37,421 nt of DNA from Bacteroidales bacterium (GTDB lineage: Bacteria > Bacteroidota > Bacteroidia > Bacteroidales > F082): positions 1-37,421 of the forward strand of contig JAGYLH010000026.1 of NCBI GenBank assembly GCA_018400955.1. Direction: 5' to 3'. Numbering within the stretch: the first letter of the stretch is position 1; each line of letters begins with the position of its first letter. This document shows positions 26,235 to 32,932 of the stretch, in pieces. The notes below the pieces were generated by a model, which was not told the DNA's origin, did no database searches, and was given only the letters and a program-made list of their open reading frames with translations. Made by a program: the position numbers and the translations under genes.

Positions 26235-27077
26235 TCAGAGACTCGAAGCATGCCAGCCATTTTTTCCAAACACCATCGTTTCGGTATAACCGGCCTGGCG
26301 GGCTGCTTCAAATGCTTCCGCAAAAAGCATTTGCAATTCAACAGGCTGGTGGGCATCGGAGCTGATGATGATGGGAATATTCATTTTTTTCATTTCTTTT
26401 ATAATCCAGGGTGAAGGGAAAAGGCTGTCGCAGCATTTTTTATAGATTCCGCGCGTATTGATTTCGGCAATCAGGCCCTTGTCGCGTATCAGGCCAAGGG
26501 TTTCCATCACCAGTTTTTTGTACCATGCTTCACCTTCCGTAAAATAGCGGTCGTGGTTGTGCATTTTTATTTTATCAAAATGACCTACCACATCCATTTC
26601 CTGGCTTTCGATCATTCGGTTGGTTTGTTCGTAAAAGGCCCTAACGCCTTTGTGGATATCACTTCCATAAAATTTTCGCAAGCCCTCGTCATAGGTGTCA
26701 ATATACGGGCCATCGGTGAACCAGAGCTTGTCCTCGCGCCCCTGTCCTACCAGGTGTACCGACCCGATAACATAATCAAGGCTTCCGGCCTCTTTCAGGC
26801 TTTTGAAGTCTTCAGACATTAGCGGGATAAAATCAATTTCCAGCGCAAGGTAAATCTCAATTTCGTTTTCAAATTGTTTTTTCAAGGCCCTGATTTCGCG
26901 GCAATAATCTTGATAGGCCTCCATTTTGATGGAAAAAGGATTGTCAAACGGCAAAGGGGAATGATCCGAAAAACCAAGTATCTGTATCCCCTGCCTGATG
27001 GCTTCGTGCACATAGTCAACGGGGGGCAATTTGCCGTCGGAATAGTGGGTGTGGGTATGCAGGTTTTGATAGGTCAT
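26235..27077 (-). CDS. PHP-family histidinol-phosphatase
   Basis: 280 residues. PHP motifs in order: HTHTHYSDG (residues 7-15), GFSDHSP (about 36), EIDFIP (about 105), GSVHL, VGHFDKIK (about 165-172), EINTR and SSDAHQP near 245. These metal-binding His/Asp sets match HisJ/HisK-type phosphatases that release histidinol from histidinol phosphate; other phosphoesterase substrates are possible, and no other his gene is near. Cytoplasmic. Same strand as ROK kinase with 148 bases between. Confidence 0.85.
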   Translation of the reverse strand: MTYQNLHTHTHYSDGKLPPVDYVHEAIRQGIQILGFSDHSPLPFDNPFSIKMEAYQDYCREIRALKKQFENEIEIYLALEIDFIPLMSEDFKSLKEAGSLDYVIGSVHLVGQGREDKLWFTDGPYIDTYDEGLRKFYGSDIHKGVRAFYEQTNRMIESQEMDVVGHFDKIKMHNHDRYFTEGEAWYKKLVMETLGLIRDKGLIAEINTRGIYKKCCDSLFPSPWIIKEMKKMNIPIIISSDAHQPVELQMLFAEAFEAARQAGYTETMVFGKNGWHASSL

Positions 27078-27239
27078 AAAGTTCTCTGTTTATACTTTAG
27101 TTTGAACGTTTGGCGTTATGAAAAGTTGCCGATTGCGCCAGATTTTCTGTCGAGCTATACGGAAAGTTGAAGCGGGCTGCAAACCTCCGCATACCCCTGA
27201 AACCCTTATTGGCTATACCGCACGTCGCCATTTCATTGC
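27078..27239. repeat. Structured intergenic element left of the Bro-N gene
   Basis: 162 bases without gene. TGGCG (27111-27115) and CGCCA (27136-27140) form a stem, followed by a stretch with alternating GC-rich and AT-rich blocks. It resembles the long imperfect palindromes that surround cassette-like genes in Bacteroidota, though this is a resemblance only. Confidence 0.3.
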
Positions 27240-27548
27240 TTATTCATCAAGTTCAATATCATCTTTTTTCTTCAAACCTTTCGCATTTAATGGACTAATC
27301 ACACTGTTACCTAATTTTTTACCGTCTGCTGATTCTAATTTCAGTTGTACGATAATTTCGTACAACTGATTAAATCCTTCCTTTATCAGCTTGCGTTTTA
27401 AGTCACTCCAGTATCTACGAGGGTTACTACTATCTGTCAATGTCTCAATAATATCAATTATTGAGAAGTGCCATTTTTCTTGTTCATCATCCCAATGAAC
27501 CCTAATCTTTTTTGATTCAAATAATTTAATTGAATGCTCTTTAGTCAT
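27240..27548 (-). CDS. Truncated Bro-N (antirepressor-type) protein
   Basis: 102 residues. Bro-N domain (about 5-75): IKLFESKKIRVHWDDEQEKW, FSIIDIIETLTDSSNPRRYW, SDLKRKLIKEGFNQLYEIIV, then QLKLESADGKK. Normally a longer chromosomal Bro-N protein continues for about 180 residues past this point; here it passes straight to a tail NSVISPLNAKGLKKKDDIEL. So an internal deletion or truncation is likely. Bro-N proteins bind DNA and come from phages and mobile elements. It lies in the AT-rich cassette-like island. Confidence 0.7.
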   Translation of the reverse strand: MTKEHSIKLFESKKIRVHWDDEQEKWHFSIIDIIETLTDSSNPRRYWSDLKRKLIKEGFNQLYEIIVQLKLESADGKKLGNSVISPLNAKGLKKKDDIELDE

Positions 27549-27754
27549 GTATCTTATTTTTGCTCCGATAAAGATAAAAAATCATATTGAATCAGCTTAA
27601 TAGTTTGCAGAATGTCTCTTTTGCAATGAAGGCAACGGTTTGAATATGATGCGTTTGGCATTTCAACGCACCAAATTTTCAATTTACTACTAAGTTTCTT
27701 AATTGCTATCATCTTCAATTTTAGCTCTATCTGCCTAATGCACTATATTTTTTA

Positions 27755-28690
27755 TTAGCGGTTGTTATTCTTTCTTTTTCTAGCTCTTTGTATTTGCCTT
27801 TGTTCTTTTTTAGCAAAATCAATGTGCATATCACTAATTCTTCTAAACAGAAAATCAAATTCTAAACTAAGTCTAAAGTTTTCTTCAATTGGTTCTCCAG
27901 AAACTTTTATTATATCCCAAGATAAATCTGAAAGAGCATCTTTAATTGCTTTGGCATATTCTGGTTCGGCTTCCTCATCTAGATTGATAACTTTATTTAT
28001 TTTTCCATCTTTCCCAATTGTTATCACAAAATCTTCCCACCAGAATCGACCATCATCAGGTAAGTTTTTCCATTTGAGTTTTCTTTTGATCTCTTTGTAA
28101 ATTTTGAAAAGAGGAGTATAATAATCATAACGATCTAATCGATTTGGATCATCAATATAATTTTCAATTGTCAAAGTCTCTTTCGAGACCCCACTTTTAA
28201 TTCGAATTAATACTTCACTAATGAAACTCTTATAAAATACCCCATCCCATCTTAATAGTTTTCCGTTTGGTAAGCTGATATTGCCTGAGTACCAATCAAG
28301 ATGAACCCTGTCATTTACGACTTTCTCTTTAAATATATCTCTAAGACGTCTAATTGAAGCGTTTTGATCAATTGGTTTATTGTAAGACAATCCCCCACAT
28401 GATATTACATTACTAAGAAATAGACTGTCATTTTTTATTTGATATATTGCTTGATATCCTCTCCAACAGTTTAGTGAGGCTCCGTCTCTGAACTTTAAAC
28501 CAATTAAACTTTCAGTTTCTCCAATTTTTGTGTTTTCAAAATATTGTTCAAGAATCAGATTGTAAATAGGTATGGTATCACCTTTATAAATTATATAGTC
28601 GGGAAGTTGTGGACTTCCTATTCCTGCTTTCCCAATCAATATGATTGAAATAACAAAAATTGCCTTTAGTATATAATGATTGTTCTTCAT
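27755..28690 (-). CDS. Exported protein of unknown function in a bracketed cassette
   Basis: 311 residues from ATG 28690. An in-frame start at 28717 would read through a flanking repeat, so I reject it. A signal peptide (KNNHYILKAIFVISIILIGK, then AGIGSPQ) leads a soluble protein: LPDYIIYKGDTIPIYNLILE, GLKFRDGASLNCWRGYQAIY, LPDDGRFWWEDFVITIGKDG, and a tail rich in basic residues (QRQIQRARKRKNNNR). The region WWEDFVITIGKDGKINKVIN resembles a TonB C-terminal-like strand pattern, but weakly. AT-rich. It is bracketed by TTAGCGGTT (27755-27763, including its stop codon) and AACCGCTAA (28700-28708). Family unrecognised. Confidence 0.75.
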   Translation of the reverse strand: MKNNHYILKAIFVISIILIGKAGIGSPQLPDYIIYKGDTIPIYNLILEQYFENTKIGETESLIGLKFRDGASLNCWRGYQAIYQIKNDSLFLSNVISCGGLSYNKPIDQNASIRRLRDIFKEKVVNDRVHLDWYSGNISLPNGKLLRWDGVFYKSFISEVLIRIKSGVSKETLTIENYIDDPNRLDRYDYYTPLFKIYKEIKRKLKWKNLPDDGRFWWEDFVITIGKDGKINKVINLDEEAEPEYAKAIKDALSDLSWDIIKVSGEPIEENFRLSLEFDFLFRRISDMHIDFAKKEQRQIQRARKRKNNNR

Positions 28691-28708
28691 TTTTTTATTA
28701 ACCGCTAA
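27755..28708. repeat. 9-bp inverted repeats bracketing one gene
   Basis: TTAGCGGTT at 27755-27763 and its exact reverse complement AACCGCTAA at 28700-28708 enclose the unknown gene. The left arm contains the gene's own stop codon and the right arm lies just before its ATG. The bracket is typical of a mobile gene cassette. Confidence 0.6.
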
Positions 28709-29048
28709 CGAGTGCATAAACCCAATATTGCGTACATATCCACTTTGCCTACAAATGGTTTCTTTGTTATGTTACTGTATTCGTGATGGTTAATTAAATT
28801 TGTTGTTGTTTACTGTATCGGGGTATTCCCCAAAACACGCATGTAAAGTACGTTAAAATGCGGCACATTTGCAAGCTGAGTTTTTAAACAAGTTCTTTTA
28901 AAAAACAAAAACTCCTGATGCAAACATCCTAAGGCATGGCCGTTCAACCTCCTGCCACTTTTTTGAAGGGCAGCAATGCTTCGGGCTTACTGCTTTTCTT
29001 TTGTGGACCAACTGAGCCTTAATCCCTAATCCGTTTTGCTTGCGCACT
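28691..29048. other. Gene-free region with dispersed element
   Basis: Contains the second copy of the dispersed sequence (28703-28752: AACGAG, AATAT-x-GCG, TCCACTTTG) immediately upstream of the bracketed gene, then AT-rich DNA and a short pyrimidine-rich part before the Fic gene end. No gene or terminator is evident. Confidence 0.5.
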
Positions 29049-29810
29049 TTATTTCAGGCAGTTCGGCAGCATTTCTAAAAACCCAACGCATTTGTCATAA
29101 TTCAGTTCATAAAAATTCACACCAAGATGAATTGACCCATAATATCTCGCTTGCTCGTTTTTGTAGTATTCTTCAGAAGGTATTTTCCAAAAATCACGTC
29201 CTAATTTCTCTGCAACAAACCATTTCTCTGCTAATCTGGCTGCCCTGCCGTTTCCATCCCTGAAAGGATGTATATGTGCAAACCGTAAATGAATCAAGGA
29301 TGCAAAATAAAAGACTTCAATTTCATTCAGGTCAGATGCAATTAACCCGCTTAAATCCTGAAAGAATAATTTCATTTCTTTCTCAACAAATTCAGGCTCT
29401 ACTGCCATATAGGCTAAACCTGCTTTCCCAAAAACACCGATCTTTTCAGTACGATATTTTCCTCTTTTACTCCTTATCAACAAGGTGTCCGAAAATATTT
29501 TGTGACAATACAATAAGTTCTTTTCATTCAAACTGTTGGCCTGTGCAAACTGATACGCCTCAATCAAGTCCTCAATCTCTTCGATTTCTTTTCCTGCCTT
29601 AAATTTTTCTTTATTCAATTCATAATTCATGAACGAATTCAAATCAATGCTGTTCCCTTCAATATTTGATGAATAAATGGCTGAAGTTTTGGTAAGGTAT
29701 TCGAATCCGCCACGATTCTCCGAAAAATCAAAATCCGAAATCAATTTAGGGATTTCATGCCCAATTGACTTAAAATAGGTGTCAAAATATTTTCTTTCGG
29801 TTATCCTCAT
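29049..29810 (-). CDS. Fic-family AMP-transferase, class II (self-inhibited)
   Basis: 253 residues from ATG 29810. A TTG three codons earlier is disfavoured because a TATATTTG -7 box sits about 20 bases before this ATG. Inhibitory helix motif S-x-x-x-E-G at 47-52 (SSNIEGN), which blocks the ATP gamma-phosphate, is in the N-terminal half, so the class is II. Catalytic motif HPFRDGNGRAAR at 181-192 is complete (His181). Fic proteins transfer AMP to target proteins. No antitoxin gene is adjacent. The gene is in the AT-rich island. Confidence 0.92.
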   Translation of the reverse strand: MRITERKYFDTYFKSIGHEIPKLISDFDFSENRGGFEYLTKTSAIYSSNIEGNSIDLNSFMNYELNKEKFKAGKEIEEIEDLIEAYQFAQANSLNEKNLLYCHKIFSDTLLIRSKRGKYRTEKIGVFGKAGLAYMAVEPEFVEKEMKLFFQDLSGLIASDLNEIEVFYFASLIHLRFAHIHPFRDGNGRAARLAEKWFVAEKLGRDFWKIPSEEYYKNEQARYYGSIHLGVNFYELNYDKCVGFLEMLPNCLK

Positions 29811-29830
29811 TTGAACCAATTATTGCAGCA

Positions 29831-29838
29831 CAAATATA
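29831..29838 (-). promoter_or_regulatory. -7 promoter element of the Fic gene
   Basis: TATATTTG on the minus strand matches TAnnTTTG and lies 20 bases upstream of the ATG at 29810. Confidence 0.4.
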
Positions 29839-29919
29839 CCCAATTTTAATGTCATATCTTTGAAGTACTGCTGTTTCTGAGGATGAGTCAAAACGATGGG
29901 GTAAAACCAGGATGTGGCA

Positions 29920-31155
29920 CTATACCCGTTCTATAAGTTTATACACCTTGTCGCCCCTTCGCAGCAGGGTTTTAACAGCAATGGAGCAATGTTCGCCTTT
30001 CACTGTTTCTTCAACAGGTTTCAGGTCAACACGTATTTCGGTAAGCCGATCCTCATAAACACCGGTGGTGGGGCCCATCACCAGGATTTGATCACCTATG
30101 CTGAGGGATTGTGTTTCCATCTTAATTTCGGCCACATTCAATTGCTGGAAAAAGTTATTGATTTTTCCAACATATACTTTTTGCTGTGTGGCCTGCGACC
30201 CATATTGCTCAGTCCATTCGCCCAGCTTTCGGCCCAGGTAATAACCATCCCAGAAGCCCCGGTTATACACTTTTTTCAGTCGTTCGTTCAATGCTGCTGC
30301 AAGCGCTGGCGTAAAGATTCCTTTTTGTATGGCATCAACAGCTTCATGGTAAACTTGTGTTACAGTTTTTACATATTCAGGCGACCGGCCACGGCCTTCA
30401 ATTTTTAAAACTTCCACGCCTGCATCAATAATTTTATCTAAAAAGGCGATGGTATTCAAATCTTTAGGCGACATAATGTATTCATTGTCCACCTCCATTT
30501 CAATTTGGCTTTCGCTGTCTTCCACCTTGTATGCCCTGCGGCAAGGTTGCAAACAGGCACCCCGGTTGGCCGAGGAGTTCATCAAATCGAGGCTGAGGTA
30601 GCACTTGCCTGAAACGGCCATGCAGAGCGCACCATGGACAAATATTTCAATGCGCACCAATTCACCTGAAGGGCCTTTTATCTGTTGCTCGCTAATAGCC
30701 TTTGTAATTGCAGCCACCTGATCAATATTCAGTTCGCGGGCGGTTACCATCACATCAGCAAATTGGGCATAGTATTTTACAGCTTCAATATTGGTGATGT
30801 TTGTTTGGGTTGACATATGCACTTCCACGCCATGCTTTCGCGCATATTGGATCACTGCCTGATCCGATGCAATGATGGCGGTAATTTGGTTGTTTTTAAC
30901 GGCATCAACAAGCTTGTGCATTTCTTCCAATTCCTCATCATACACCACTGTGTTAATTGTTACATAGCTTTTTACATTGCTTTCAAAGCAAATCGACGCA
31001 ATTTGCTGCAAATCTTTAAGCGTAAAATTCTGGGATGATTTGGAGCGCATATTGAGCTTGCCCACACCAAAATAAACCGATCCGGCCCCGCCTTGGATTG
31101 CAGCCATAAGTGATTCGTAGGAGCCCGCCGGGGCCATGATTTCGATTTGCTTCAT
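29920..31155 (-). CDS. trhP: U32 peptidase-family tRNA hydroxylation protein (TrhP-like)
   Basis: 411 residues, slightly shorter than E. coli YegQ/TrhP. Starts MKQIEIMAPAGSYESLMAAI, then GGAGSVYFGVG. The U32 signature is EIFVHGALCMAVSGKCYLS with Cys178 and Cys185, then NRGACLQPCRRAY with Cys201 and Cys205; four Cys can hold an iron-sulfur cluster. Later: EYIMSPKDLNTIAFLDKIID, LKIEGRGRSPEYVKTV and YNRGFWDGYYLGRKLGEW. The YegQ branch takes part in prephenate-dependent 5-hydroxylation of tRNA wobble uridine. A TAATTTTG -7 box lies four bases before the ATG, so the mRNA is probably leaderless. Confidence 0.88.
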   Translation of the reverse strand: MKQIEIMAPAGSYESLMAAIQGGAGSVYFGVGKLNMRSKSSQNFTLKDLQQIASICFESNVKSYVTINTVVYDEELEEMHKLVDAVKNNQITAIIASDQAVIQYARKHGVEVHMSTQTNITNIEAVKYYAQFADVMVTARELNIDQVAAITKAISEQQIKGPSGELVRIEIFVHGALCMAVSGKCYLSLDLMNSSANRGACLQPCRRAYKVEDSESQIEMEVDNEYIMSPKDLNTIAFLDKIIDAGVEVLKIEGRGRSPEYVKTVTQVYHEAVDAIQKGIFTPALAAALNERLKKVYNRGFWDGYYLGRKLGEWTEQYGSQATQQKVYVGKINNFFQQLNVAEIKMETQSLSIGDQILVMGPTTGVYEDRLTEIRVDLKPVEETVKGEHCSIAVKTLLRRGDKVYKLIERV

Positions 31156-31159
31156 GGCA

Positions 31160-31167
31160 CAAAATTA
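31160..31167 (-). promoter_or_regulatory. -7 element directly before the U32 start
   Basis: TAATTTTG matches TAnnTTTG on the minus strand and ends four bases from the ATG at 31155, as with the SRAP gene. Predicted start of transcription at or next to the start codon. Confidence 0.4.
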
Positions 31168-31218
31168 CTCTTTTCAACGATGGCAGGTGTGGATGTCTAT
31201 GATTCACAAACAGACATT

Positions 31219-31255
31219 AAAAAAGCAGCCGGCGTTTTCAACCGGCTGCTTTTTT
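31219..31255 (-). terminator. Bidirectional intrinsic terminator
   Basis: Perfect 14-bp stem: AAAAAAGCAGCCGG (31219-31232) with CCGGCTGCTTTTTT (31242-31255), nine-base loop. It ends the transcript of the aromatic/Arg-rich gene (stop at 31274) and keeps it from the U32 gene; the A/T tracts on both sides allow termination either way. Confidence 0.9.
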
Positions 31256-31273
31256 CTATAATCTGTAACAGAT

Positions 31274-32728
31274 TTACCTTCTGCCCCTGTTACTGCTTTC
31301 TTTGCTGTCTGTGCTGCCCTTGCTTGTTCTGTTGCTCTTTGGGGCCGCTTTGCTACTGCTTCTATCGGGGGCAGAGCGAACCTTGGTCGAGGGTGTTGCC
31401 GATCGTTGCGGTTTCGAACTTTGTACCGACGAAGGTTTGGACCTTTCCCTGGTAGAAACTTTAGGTGTCGCAGTTGTGGCAGTCCGTTCCCTTTTAGGGG
31501 CTGTGCGTTCAACACTTCTTGCCGGTGCAGTAGTCCTCTCTTGCGTGGGCCTTGCTATTTCACGGCTTTTGGTATTTCTTTCACGAGGCCTTTCAGTCCT
31601 TACAGCAGTTTCCCTTTTGGGGGTTGCAGGTCTTTGTGTTTCTACCTGCCGGCTTTTCTGCTGAACCGGTTCAGCGCGCTGACGCTTTACTTCTGTACTT
31701 TGCCTTGGTGCCACCCTTGTTGGGTTGTCTGTTTTCACAGGTGCTGACCTTACCTCACTTGCAGGCTTGGTAGCCCTTGTGCTGACAGGGGCGGTTTGCC
31801 TGGCACTTTGCCTTATCTGTTCAGAGGTTGTAGCCCTGCTTCTTGCGGGCAGTGTTGTTGCACCACTTGCACGTCTCTGGGCGTATAGTTTCTCTCCATC
31901 ACTCCTTCTTTCGGGCCTGCTATAAGTTTGGCGGTAGCTTCCCTTATTGATGTTTACAAACACTGTAGGCGAATAGGTGCGGATGCCTGAATAATAAGTG
32001 GTGTGGTAATGCCTGCTGCGGTGGTGTCTCCAGGGGCGGTAGTAGGCATAGTAATGGTCGTAGCAGTTGTAGTGGTATCCGTAATAATAGTGCCAGTAGC
32101 TTGGTGCCCAGGGCGACCAATAGGAAGGGTAGTAGCCCCAGCCCCAGCTTGAACGATACACCCTGTAGGCAGGCCTTGAGATGTAAACAATTACAGGCCA
32201 GCTTGCTACTTCGTAATAAGTGGTCTGAACCACAGTAACATTGCGTTTGGCTGAGGTTGTTTGCTGACTGACCGTTCCTGTATAGCCCGGGTTTGGGGTT
32301 TCGGCATATATAGGTTCAATGATGTAGTTTTTACCATAAAGGGCCTCATCGCCGACAAGTTGTATCTGCACTGATCCATCACGGAATTTCTCAACTGTAA
32401 ACACGGCTACATCCTGAAATTCATTTTTATTCAGGGCAACCCGCAATACAATGCTGTGGATGTTGTCCTCTTTATAGTCAAGTACCATGATATAATCAAC
32501 CAGGCTGTTTCCATTCAGGTCGAGGTTGTTGACCATGATTTCGGGATCGTTCAGGCTTCTTTCAAAACCTTCAAGTGTTTCTGACTCCTGAAAAAGGTTC
32601 ATCACGGCGTAAAGGTTCAGGTTGTCGCCGGGCAAACCGAGGTATTCTTCTGGATAGTCTTGAGCTGCGAGTGGTCTTACACCTGTTAGCAGGAGTACGA
32701 AGACCAAGAGATAACTGAACTTTTTCAT
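31274..32728 (-). CDS. Exported protein with aromatic/His-rich and Arg-rich low-complexity tail
   Basis: 484 residues. Signal peptide 1-22 (VRPLAAQ). The N-terminal domain (about 23-170) is soluble: YPEEYLGLPGDNLNLYAVMN, LDLNGNSLVDYIMVLDYKED. Then a Tyr/Trp/His-rich stretch (about 185-245; SSWGWGYYPSYWSPWAPSYW, YHYNCYDHYYAYYRPWRHHR), and a C-terminal half rich in Arg, Ser, Thr, Pro and Ala (TRATKPASEVRSAPVKTD, KRQRAEPVQQKSRQVETQRP), strongly basic and probably disordered. No T9SS tail. Related Bacteroidota proteins exist but the function is unknown. A perfect terminator follows the stop. Confidence 0.8.
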   Translation of the reverse strand: MKKFSYLLVFVLLLTGVRPLAAQDYPEEYLGLPGDNLNLYAVMNLFQESETLEGFERSLNDPEIMVNNLDLNGNSLVDYIMVLDYKEDNIHSIVLRVALNKNEFQDVAVFTVEKFRDGSVQIQLVGDEALYGKNYIIEPIYAETPNPGYTGTVSQQTTSAKRNVTVVQTTYYEVASWPVIVYISRPAYRVYRSSWGWGYYPSYWSPWAPSYWHYYYGYHYNCYDHYYAYYRPWRHHRSRHYHTTYYSGIRTYSPTVFVNINKGSYRQTYSRPERRSDGEKLYAQRRASGATTLPARSRATTSEQIRQSARQTAPVSTRATKPASEVRSAPVKTDNPTRVAPRQSTEVKRQRAEPVQQKSRQVETQRPATPKRETAVRTERPRERNTKSREIARPTQERTTAPARSVERTAPKRERTATTATPKVSTRERSKPSSVQSSKPQRSATPSTKVRSAPDRSSSKAAPKSNRTSKGSTDSKESSNRGRR

Positions 32729-32879
32729 AACAGTAGGTTTTAAGGGTTACGTTTCTTAAGCTGATTGATTCCAAAACTCGTGCCAAACTTTAACGCGTAT
32801 TATAACATACAGATATATAGTGTTTTAAGTGCTATTTCAAGTGGTTTTCTATGCTTTATTTTGATTAGTGGACAGGCAA

Positions 32880-32915
32880 AAAAAAACCACCGCAACTTTT
32901 GGCGATGGTTTTTTT
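32880..32915 (-). terminator. Terminator of the ribonucleotide reductase gene
   Basis: ACCACCGC (32886-32893) and GCGATGGT (32902-32909), one C-A mismatch, eight-base loop, flanked by A- and T-runs of six or more. Located 17 bases past the stop of nrdJ on its strand. Confidence 0.85.
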
Positions 32916-32932
32916 ATACAAAATATGAGAAG

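Noticed and set aside
31302..31925. Plus-strand hydrophobic frames that look like membrane proteins
   Set aside because: They arise from the Arg/Ser/Thr-rich coding sequence of the minus-strand protein read in reverse.
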